Shown piece after piece: positions 1 to 5,589 of a DNA stretch of 6,099 nucleotides. The stretch is from an uncultured Prevotella sp. (GTDB taxonomy: Bacteria > Bacteroidota > Bacteroidia > Bacteroidales > Bacteroidaceae). Under the pieces are notes generated by a model. The model had not been told where the DNA came from. It worked only from the letters and a program-made list of their open reading frames with translations, and did not search any database. Position numbers and translations under genes: made by a program. Every line of letters starts with the position of its first letter. Position 1 is the first letter of the stretch. Where the stretch lies: assembly GCA_905210845.1 (NCBI GenBank), contig CAJLYG010000188.1, positions 1 through 6,099 of the forward strand, in the 5' to 3' direction.

Positions 1-38
1 TGCAATAGTGGCTTAAAGGCTAAAAGCACTACCTTGCA
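1..38. repeat. Imperfect palindrome at the window edge, possible dispersed REP-like repeat
   Basis: Bases 1-5 (TGCAA) pair with 34-38 (TTGCA). After a two-base bulge, 6-10 (TAGTG) pair with 27-31 (CACTA). After a one-base bulge, 12-14 (CTT) pair with 24-26 (AAG). This makes about 13 base pairs around a 9-base loop. The arms resemble short palindromes with a GTAGTGCTTTT arm that I recall as dispersed in Prevotella genomes, but I cannot confirm that here. No second copy is visible in the window. Contig ends often fall in such repeats. Confidence 0.45.
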
Positions 39-158
39 TGACATGGTCTGCGCATTGTCAAATTCGTAGGCGACCGCATGGTAGACAGGCATGCTCAGTG
101 CATCGTAGGCATCCCGACGCTTGTAAGGAACATGAATAGCTTGTGTTTGTTTTTTCAT
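1..158 (-). CDS. Cys/Met-metabolism PLP-dependent enzyme (O-acetylhomoserine sulfhydrylase-like), N-terminal fragment
   Basis: Only the N-terminus lies in the window. It begins MKKQTQAIHVPYKRRDAY and continues with ALSMPVYHAVAYEFDNAQTM, ending at S40. This matches, from memory of the family, the start of trans-sulfuration enzymes acting on O-acetylhomoserine or cystathionine-type substrates in cytoplasmic sulfur amino-acid metabolism; the MPVY...YEFDNA block is characteristic. In relatives I would expect an acidic residue and AF next, then the PLP-binding core. Here residues 41-52 read CKVVLLAFKPLL instead, and those codons coincide with a palindrome at the window edge. The frame stays open to the edge, so this may be a disrupted gene, an assembly artefact or a true variant. 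Two in-frame ATGs stand in tandem (159-161 and 156-158); I chose the second because it gives the usual MKK start. A purine-rich AAGAAGGA lies about 13 bases upstream of the first. It follows lptD by 28 bases on the same strand, with no TAnnTTTG motif between them, so co-transcription is plausible. Confidence 0.6.
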   Translation of the reverse strand, partial: MKKQTQAIHVPYKRRDAYDALSMPVYHAVAYEFDNAQTMSCKVVLLAFKPLL

Positions 159-186
159 CATATATAACGTAATATCCTTCTTCTTT

Positions 187-3027
187 CTAATACCAGGTGA
201 CTGCATTGCTGACCCCACTCCGCTTGTCATATTTCAAGGCATCGGTCAAGGTGCTGGCATTGCACCTGAACGTGAAATTATAACTTGTATAAGGAGCCAG
301 CACGACTTGGCAACTCATGTTGAAGCAGTGCAGGTCGCGCTGCAAGGAGGCCGTCGTCATGGACATGGCATGGTTGTCGAAGTCATAGCCCGACGAGAAA
401 CTGATGTTCCATCCGTCACTGATCTGGATATTGCCACTGAAGTTCAAGGTCTGCGAGAACTTATATGGGTAGCGCATCGACTTCGTGTTGAACTTCCCAC
501 TGGTGTTCTCCCGCATCGTGATGCCATAGCCGATGGACAACGACCAAGGCATGGAGAACTTCATGTAGCCGTCTGCGTCCGTGGCTGCCTTGCCCCCACT
601 GTCCGATTTCTTGGCACTGCGCTGGCCTTCAATCAGATTGTCATCAACATTGCTTTCTATGTCGGTGTCTACGCCTTCGTCATCAGGACGGTTGCGTTTC
701 GACTTATCCTTGTCGTCATCACGGTCGCCTCCTCCGAACCATTTCTTGATTTGGTCGGGGTTCAACGTGAAGGAGAAGTTCTGCGAGAAGCCCTGGAAAC
801 GTCCGAAACGCCCCTTTCCCCACTCTGTGTGCTCACCGACGTAAGGAGTACCGTTCTTATCCAACTCGTAGGCGTATGATGCAAACACCGCATTCATGTT
901 AAAGGTGTAATTCTTCCACCACTTCAAGCGGATGCGCATGGTCAAGTCACTCAAGGGATGCGACTTAGCCGCGGTATTGTACGACATCGCCAATCCCAGC
1001 TCATCGATCAGGCTAATCTTCTTGACGGAGTCGTTATCGGTCTTCACCTTCATCTCTAAGTTATTGGCGATATCCCAACTGATGCTTCCCGTCTTTCCCT
1101 TGCCGGGCACGCCATACAGTCCATCGGAATAAGGGGAATATTCCACCATGGTCACATTGCCCTCAGCATCCGTCTTCTGGTAGGTTGTCCAATATCCATA
1201 ATGAGCCGTCCCGAAGTCGGGCGCGTAGCTATAAGAGATCTGCGGCGTGATCACGTGGCGGATGGCAACGATCTTGTCCCCGAAGATCTTTCGGTTCGGA
1301 ATATAATTACCATAGAGCTTGGTGCTTGCCGTCAGGCTCAAGTTCCAGTTATAGATATTGTGGAATCCATAGGTCGTATCGGCTACCTCCACCTGTCGGG
1401 CAGCATCCCACGACCTCGTCACCTTGTTCGTGTACATACGGTCGGTCAAGCTGAACTGAGGGGTAATATTGATATAATCGAACAAGGTAAAGCTGGCATT
1501 GATGGGGATGCTATGCTGGAATCCGTTCTTCCAATCCTTGATCAGGTTGGAATGGAAGAACTGATTTTCCTTCGTGCTAATGGAATTGGAGAACTGTCCT
1601 GTATAGCTCATGGAGATCTTCTCATACCATTTTTCCTTCCCCACGGCATTCTTCCTGCGGAAAGGATAGAACCGACTGATAGATATATTCAGGTCGGGCA
1701 AAGTCATGGCAAGGCTCGAGTCGCGCATGTTCTGCGACAGGTTGGCGGTAGAGCTCAGAGACATCCCGATGCTGGAGAACGTAGTACTATAGCTGACAGA
1801 GGACGTACGCGTGCTCTGTGTCATGGTCTGGGGATTGTACATGCTGTTCAGATTGTTCCGCTCATAGGCAGTGGTCGCGAAGTTGACACTGGCAGAAAGG
1901 GAACTGAACGGGTTGGCCTTGGAATCCTGCCGATGGCTCCACTGCACCTTGAAACTCTCTTGCGAGGTATAGTCGGGCATGCCCTTGTCACCCGTCTTGG
2001 TATCCTGGTAACTGAAGAAGAACGTCCCGGAATAGCGGTATCTCGTCTTGTAATTGCTGGCTGCCGAGATTCCCCACGATCCCTTGGTATAGATCTCGCC
2101 CAAAAGTTTCAAGTCCATCTTGTCACTCAGGGCGAAATAGTACCCGCCATCTTTCAAGTAGAACCCTCGGCTGTTCTCATCGCCGTAGCTTGGCATGATG
2201 AAGCCGCTGCTATAACTTTTCGTAAAAGGGAAAAAGCCATACGGGATCGCAAATGGCAAGGGCACGTCGGCAACCACGAGATAGGCAGGTCCGAAGACGA
2301 CATCCTTGCCCGGCCGCACCTTCGCGCGGGACAAGGCGATGTAGAAATCAGGATGATCCTTGTCGCAAGTCGTGTACCTACCATGCTGGAGATAGATATC
2401 TCCATTGTCATTTCGCTTCGAGAGCTGGCTCCGCAAGTATCCATCTTCCTGTTGTGTGTACACGTTATCGATGAGCCCTTTCTTCGTCTTGAAGTTGAAA
2501 GCCATCGTGTCGCTTTGGTACTCCTCCTGTCCCATCTTGAAGACAGGTGTCCCGGAGATGCCTTTCTTGTCCGTGGTGTCACGCTTTCCCGTGGCGTGGA
2601 CAAGGCTGCTGTCAAGACTCATGTAGATCTTCTCGCTCGTCAGGTCCATGTTCTCATACTTCACGTTCGACTTTCCATAGAGATGAGCGGTCTTGGAGAG
2701 CGCGTCATACACCAACGAATCATTAGCGGTGTAGTTGACCGGGGCATCAATGCCATTTTTCTTCTTGCGGTTGGCGGAGTCCAATGCGATCGAGTCGTCG
2801 ATCAGCTTGTTACGGTGATAGACAGCCAACTGGATGGAATCCATCTTGGTAGTATCAGGGGCAGCAAGCCCAAAGTCCACCTTGTCCACCGTGGTATCCT
2901 TCATAGCTGTTGTATCTTTCTCATTTGCCTTCGCCTTCTTATGTCGCTGGAAGACAGGCAAGCTCACGTTCGCCATCATATAGATGAAGGCAAACAGAAA
3001 GAGTACTATGAAAGATTTTCTTCTCAT
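187..3027 (-). CDS. lptD: LPS-assembly outer-membrane protein LptD
   Basis: LptD is the outer-membrane beta-barrel that, with the lipoprotein LptE, places lipopolysaccharide in the outer leaflet at the end of the Lpt bridge. The 946-aa product fits the family. Residues 1-23 are a basic start plus hydrophobic signal segment (MRRKSFIVLFLFAFIYMMA). A charged, Thr/Asp/Lys-rich linker follows to about 95. About 96-220 is the periplasmic LptA/OstA-like domain, with two repeats built around NDSLVYDA and YQSDTMAFNF. RYTTC at 217-221 is the expected end of that domain with its conserved Cys. The segment 248-280, with ADVPLPFAIPYGFFPF then SSGFIMP, aligns with GDVPIFYSPYLQLPV...SGFLIP of E. coli LptD, the most diagnostic stretch. 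The rest alternates aromatic and polar residues as barrel strands do and ends in a terminal Tyr, as expected for Bam substrates. A charged, low-complexity insert lies at about 764-820. The ATG at 3027 directly precedes the signal peptide. I see no LptE gene here. Confidence 0.95.
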   Translation of the reverse strand: MRRKSFIVLFLFAFIYMMANVSLPVFQRHKKAKANEKDTTAMKDTTVDKVDFGLAAPDTTKMDSIQLAVYHRNKLIDDSIALDSANRKKKNGIDAPVNYTANDSLVYDALSKTAHLYGKSNVKYENMDLTSEKIYMSLDSSLVHATGKRDTTDKKGISGTPVFKMGQEEYQSDTMAFNFKTKKGLIDNVYTQQEDGYLRSQLSKRNDNGDIYLQHGRYTTCDKDHPDFYIALSRAKVRPGKDVVFGPAYLVVADVPLPFAIPYGFFPFTKSYSSGFIMPSYGDENSRGFYLKDGGYYFALSDKMDLKLLGEIYTKGSWGISAASNYKTRYRYSGTFFFSYQDTKTGDKGMPDYTSQESFKVQWSHRQDSKANPFSSLSASVNFATTAYERNNLNSMYNPQTMTQSTRTSSVSYSTTFSSIGMSLSSTANLSQNMRDSSLAMTLPDLNISISRFYPFRRKNAVGKEKWYEKISMSYTGQFSNSISTKENQFFHSNLIKDWKNGFQHSIPINASFTLFDYINITPQFSLTDRMYTNKVTRSWDAARQVEVADTTYGFHNIYNWNLSLTASTKLYGNYIPNRKIFGDKIVAIRHVITPQISYSYAPDFGTAHYGYWTTYQKTDAEGNVTMVEYSPYSDGLYGVPGKGKTGSISWDIANNLEMKVKTDNDSVKKISLIDELGLAMSYNTAAKSHPLSDLTMRIRLKWWKNYTFNMNAVFASYAYELDKNGTPYVGEHTEWGKGRFGRFQGFSQNFSFTLNPDQIKKWFGGGDRDDDKDKSKRNRPDDEGVDTDIESNVDDNLIEGQRSAKKSDSGGKAATDADGYMKFSMPWSLSIGYGITMRENTSGKFNTKSMRYPYKFSQTLNFSGNIQISDGWNISFSSGYDFDNHAMSMTTASLQRDLHCFNMSCQVVLAPYTSYNFTFRCNASTLTDALKYDKRSGVSNAVTWY

Positions 3028-3034
3028 TGATGTG

Positions 3035-3042
3035 CAAATTTA
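3035..3042 (-). promoter_or_regulatory. Putative lptD promoter -7 element (TAAATTTG)
   Basis: The minus strand reads TAAATTTG, an exact match to the Bacteroidota -7 consensus TAnnTTTG. It ends 7 bases before the lptD ATG, so transcription would begin only about 3-5 bases ahead of the start codon, giving a nearly leaderless mRNA. The -33 partner is weak: TTGG sits about 16 bases upstream, shorter than the usual 19-21. It lies just after the T-run of the preceding terminator candidate, which fits a separate transcription unit. Confidence 0.5.
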
Positions 3043-3045
3043 CTT

Positions 3046-3070
3046 AAAAAAAAGGAAACCAAGTGGGTTT
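3046..3070 (-). terminator. Weak intrinsic terminator candidate after the HD-domain gene
   Basis: Read on the minus strand, AAACC (3066-3070) and GGTTT (3056-3060) form a 5-bp stem around a 5-base loop, followed by CC and eight T residues (3046-3053). The stem is short and only partly GC, so it may be leaky and allow read-through into lptD. It lies 29 bases past the HD gene stop. Confidence 0.4.
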
Positions 3071-3098
3071 TTCTATTTTTAACGCATCTCGTTATGCT

Positions 3099-3635
3099 TT
3101 ATTCAAACATCTTCTCCCACTTCCTAAAACGCTCCACTCCATCCGTTCCAAACTTAGACAGGCTCTTTTCTGCCTCCCGCTTGGTCTTCTCCCGGTCCAA
3201 ATGGGTCTTGGAATAGAACTTGTCAGTATAGCAGATGACCTGTTCTTCCAGCGTTTCCGGCAAGAAGTCCTCGGCAGGCAAAGGCAGGTGCTGCTGGAGG
3301 ATCTCCGCTTTGGTCAGTCCTGCCCCGGTATGTCGCTCGCAAACGCGGGCATGCTTGGGGTATCCTTCCGCGCGAAGGATCTCCGCCCCTAACCGTCCAT
3401 GACAGATATAGGGCTCTTTCCCAAAGCACTGGATGCCGGGAGCATCACAAAAGACGATGCCGATGTCATGAAGCATCGCCGCTTCCTCCACGAACTGGGC
3501 GTCCATGCCTAACTCGGGATGAGACGAAACAATCTGTAACGCTCTTCGCGTTACAGATTGGCTATGCGTGATCAGGATATGCTTTAACGCATTATCCTCT
3601 GGATAATACTTATCAATAATCTTCTGATAATCCAT
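3099..3635 (-). CDS. HD-domain metal-dependent phosphohydrolase (HDIG type)
   Basis: A 178-aa cytoplasmic protein that is essentially one HD domain. The core ligands are visible: H24 (ITHS), the H56-D57 doublet inside AMLHDIGIVF, and D138 (CYTDKF). H79 (ICHGRLGAEIL) and H102 (ERHTGAGLT) sit where two-metal HD proteins carry extra histidines. The ERHTGAG block is typical of small stand-alone HDIG proteins of unknown substrate. By family, the reaction is expected to be hydrolysis of a phosphomonoester or phosphodiester, perhaps nucleotide-related; the sequence does not say which. The ATG at 3635 was chosen because its A is the last base of the upstream oadA stop (TAATG). The longer in-frame reading upstream to 3764 gives an Arg/Gly-rich non-family sequence lying inside oadA. 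The one-base overlap implies translational coupling with oadA. The first codons are AT-rich, and codons 25-35 contain a perfect 13-bp inverted repeat. No membrane segment or signal peptide is present. Confidence 0.85.
   Translation of the reverse strand: MDYQKIIDKYYPEDNALKHILITHSQSVTRRALQIVSSHPELGMDAQFVEEAAMLHDIGIVFCDAPGIQCFGKEPYICHGRLGAEILRAEGYPKHARVCERHTGAGLTKAEILQQHLPLPAEDFLPETLEEQVICYTDKFYSKTHLDREKTKREAEKSLSKFGTDGVERFRKWEKMFE
3530..3560. repeat. Perfect 13-bp inverted repeat with 5-base loop inside the HD gene
   Basis: CAATCTGTAACGC (3530-3542) is exactly complementary to GCGTTACAGATTG (3548-3560), separated by TCTTC. On the mRNA it lies about 75 bases after the start codon and covers codons for QSVTRRALQI, just after the metal ligand H24. 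It is followed by only three T residues before the sequence turns mixed, so it is not a standard intrinsic terminator. It could form a stable hairpin in the mRNA. Confidence 0.9.
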
Positions 3636-5416
3636 TATGCTTCGGTGTGTGGGCGCTCGATGTAAGCAATGACCTGGCCTTTCTGCACCTTGCCTCCTTG
3701 CTTGGCACTGATCTCCACGAGCTTCCCGCCCAAATCCGCGGGTACTGCGACAAACTCGCCCCAAGGAGCCTGGATGTAACAGAACACGTCACCCTCCTTA
3801 TATTCTTGCCCGATATAGGGTTCTACGGCAGGAGCAGCCTCTCCATCGCCCTGGAAATCCCAGAAAATCTGACCGCGGACGGGAGCGACGACAGCGTCAG
3901 CCTTGGCATGCTTGAACGCAGAGATCTGCTCTGGCGTGAGCTTCGTGCCCATCTTGGCATCCTTGGCTTTCTGCAGGTCAGCCAAGAAGTTCTTCTTGGC
4001 CTGTCCACTCTTGTAATTACGATACTGCTCGGGGTGCATGGCAAGCTCGAAAAGCTCCTCATCATCCTGACCATACTCCCAGCCATTCTCATCCATCTCC
4101 TTCTTGAAATCATCCAAGGAATCCTTCAGCAGGGAACGGGGATCCACATCCGTGAACGCACGACCTTGCTCCTTAGCCAGTTCCTTCAGCTCTGGCGCGA
4201 TCTCGCCTGGCACCTTTCCTGACTTACCCAGGATCATTCCCCACATATTATCATCCATGTAGACATAACGTCCTTTCCCCTGTTCCAGTGAAAGAAGGTT
4301 CATCAAAGAGATATTCTTCACATACTGGCTGAACGGAGTCACCAATGGTGGATAGCCCACACGTGGCCACACGTAAGCCACCTCAGCGAAGAGCTTGATT
4401 AGCAAGTCATCCGTCGACAACTCCGGCTCACCTTTCTTCTTGCGAAGGTTATTGATGGTTCCCCGGATACCTCCCAAGTCAGCCATCATCGACCCCATCA
4501 TTCCCCCTGGAAGACCGCAGGTCAGCAAGAGGGAGCTCATGAACTTATTCTGAGGATTGATGAAATAGCCCAACCAGTCATCGATAAACTCCTGTGTCAA
4601 GGCACGTGCCTGCATATAAGCGTCCATGTTGATCTCCGGGACATCAAAGCCAGCATGCTTCAACATGCTCTGTACGGAAATCACGTCCGGGTGCACCTTA
4701 CCCCAAGACAATGGCTCAATGGCTGTGTCAATGACATCCGCGCCATTGTTGCACACTTCCAAGATGCTTGCCATTGACAAGCCCGGACCGGAATGTCCAT
4801 GATATTCAATGATAACGTCGGGATGCTTTTCCTTGATCATCTTGGTCAACTGCCCCAAGAAGACAGGCTGACCGATACCCGCCATGTCCTTCAGACAGAT
4901 CTCCTCTGCCCCTGCCTCGATCTCCTGATCAGCCAGATGGGCGTAGTATTCGAGCGTATGAACCGGAGAGGTGGTGATGCACAAGGTACCCTGTGCTGTC
5001 ATTCCAGCTTCCTTTGCCCACTTGATAGAAGGAGCGATATTGCGTATGTCATTCAGTCCGTCGAAGATACGGGTAATATCCACGCCCTGTGCATGCTTGA
5101 CCCGGTACATCATCTTCCGCACATCATCAGGGACAGGATACATACGAAGGGCATTCAAGCCACGGTCCAACATGTGGGTCTTGATGCCTGCTTCGTTCAA
5201 AGGCTTGGTAAAGGCACGGACAGCATCGTTCGGGTTCTCTCCAGCAAGAAGATTGACTTGCTCGAAGCCACCCCCATTCGTCTCGACACGGGCAAAGCAA
5301 CCCATCTTGACGAAGACTGGCGCGATACGAGCCAACTGATCTTTGCGTGGCTGAAACTTACCAGATGACTGCCACATGTCCCTATAGACGAGACTGAACT
5401 GAATTTTCTTTTTCAT
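3635..5416 (-). CDS. oadA: OadA/PycB-type carboxyltransferase (oxaloacetate decarboxylase alpha / pyruvate carboxylase subunit B family)
   Basis: A 593-aa cytoplasmic protein. Family members move CO2 between an oxo-acid (oxaloacetate/pyruvate) and a biotin carried on a hammerhead domain. The N-terminal TIM-barrel carboxyltransferase (about 1-265) shows the metal site and active lysine: D13 in YRDMWQS, K176 in CLKDMAG, and H206/H208 in YHGHSGPG. This spacing is almost that of Vibrio OadA (D17, K178, H207, H209). The conserved second domain (about 270-480) includes LPGGMMGSM and VWPRVGYPPLVTPFSQYV. After a Lys/Ala-rich linker (about 480-505), residues 507-587 form a biotinyl/lipoyl-like domain. 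Where the biotin-accepting AMKM should be, the sequence is QAPWGEF (549-555), with no lysine in the turn. If active, it probably relies on a separate carrier protein. No beta (Na+ pump), gamma or biotin-carboxylase gene is nearby, so decarboxylase versus carboxylase is undecided. The ATG at 5416 gives the family-like start MKKKIQFSLVYRD. The open frame reaching to 5575 would run through the promoter region and was rejected. AAGG lies about 11 bases upstream of the start. Confidence 0.9.
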   Translation of the reverse strand: MKKKIQFSLVYRDMWQSSGKFQPRKDQLARIAPVFVKMGCFARVETNGGGFEQVNLLAGENPNDAVRAFTKPLNEAGIKTHMLDRGLNALRMYPVPDDVRKMMYRVKHAQGVDITRIFDGLNDIRNIAPSIKWAKEAGMTAQGTLCITTSPVHTLEYYAHLADQEIEAGAEEICLKDMAGIGQPVFLGQLTKMIKEKHPDVIIEYHGHSGPGLSMASILEVCNNGADVIDTAIEPLSWGKVHPDVISVQSMLKHAGFDVPEINMDAYMQARALTQEFIDDWLGYFINPQNKFMSSLLLTCGLPGGMMGSMMADLGGIRGTINNLRKKKGEPELSTDDLLIKLFAEVAYVWPRVGYPPLVTPFSQYVKNISLMNLLSLEQGKGRYVYMDDNMWGMILGKSGKVPGEIAPELKELAKEQGRAFTDVDPRSLLKDSLDDFKKEMDENGWEYGQDDEELFELAMHPEQYRNYKSGQAKKNFLADLQKAKDAKMGTKLTPEQISAFKHAKADAVVAPVRGQIFWDFQGDGEAAPAVEPYIGQEYKEGDVFCYIQAPWGEFVAVPADLGGKLVEISAKQGGKVQKGQVIAYIERPHTEA

Positions 5417-5460
5417 TATCTTTTTTACCTTATATTCTACAATACATTTATCTCGGTCGG

Positions 5461-5468
5461 CAAAGTTA
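5461..5468 (-). promoter_or_regulatory. Putative oadA promoter -7 element (TAACTTTG)
   Basis: The minus strand reads TAACTTTG, an exact TAnnTTTG match, 44 bases upstream of the oadA ATG, predicting a leader of about 40 bases. A TTTG lies only 12 bases further upstream, too close for the usual 19-21 spacing, so the -33 element is unconvincing. It would drive oadA and the coupled HD gene. Confidence 0.5.
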
Positions 5469-5562
5469 GTTATTTTTTCGCAAACTATTGATAGCAAGCT
5501 GTTTTTTTTGATGTTTTTTCTTACATTAACACAAAAAAGGTGGGAGATCAAGCAAGATACTG

Positions 5563-5570
5563 TACCTTTG
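5563..5570 (+). promoter_or_regulatory. Putative lipoprotein promoter -7 element (TACCTTTG)
   Basis: TACCTTTG followed by CA is a very typical Bacteroidota -7 box. It ends 19 bases before the lipoprotein ATG, so the leader would be about 15 bases. No TTTG is found 19-21 bases upstream; that position reads GGTGGG. Confidence 0.55.
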
Positions 5571-5589
5571 CACATAAAATGAGAGAAGA

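Larger units (their letters stand above)
5417..5589. other. Divergent intergenic regulatory region between oadA and the lipoprotein gene
   Basis: This 173-base gap separates two genes read away from each other. It holds one TAnnTTTG motif per strand (5461-5468 minus, 5563-5570 plus). Between them is an AT-rich core with T8 at 5502-5509 and T6 at 5514-5519, separated by GATG. Such tracts can bend DNA or act as upstream promoter elements. I see no convincing operator palindrome, riboswitch or small RNA in it. Confidence 0.6.

Noticed and set aside
1201..3030. Long plus-strand open frame (609 codons) opposite lptD, with a shorter one at 307-879
   Set aside because: They use the same codon boundaries as lptD. 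lptD rarely uses TTA, CTA and TCA codons in those stretches, which leaves the opposite strand free of stops. The translations have odd His/Arg/Asp/Ile-rich composition and no recognisable domain.
3636..3764. 43-codon N-terminal extension of the HD-domain gene
   Set aside because: It lies fully inside the end of oadA in another frame and is Arg/Gly-rich with no family similarity. The TAATG start explains the gene better.
3981..4000. 9-bp inverted repeat GCCAAGAAG/CTTCTTGGC with a 2-base centre inside oadA
   Set aside because: It is explained by coding for AKKNFLA in a Lys-rich linker. The 2-base centre is too small for a good RNA loop, and no regulatory context is visible.
4359..4376. Direct repeat CCACACGT twice in oadA
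   Set aside because: It is short and falls in codons for AYVWPRVG, a conserved family motif, so the protein sequence accounts for it.
3647..5368. Plus-strand open frames at 3647-4222 and 4793-5368 opposite oadA
   Set aside because: They have the same codon register as oadA, so they are antisense shadows of a clearly conserved gene.
5417..5575. 53-codon N-terminal extension of oadA
   Set aside because: It encodes a non-family sequence, crosses the TAACTTTG motif and the poly-T tracts, and overlaps the opposing promoter. The family start is at 5416.
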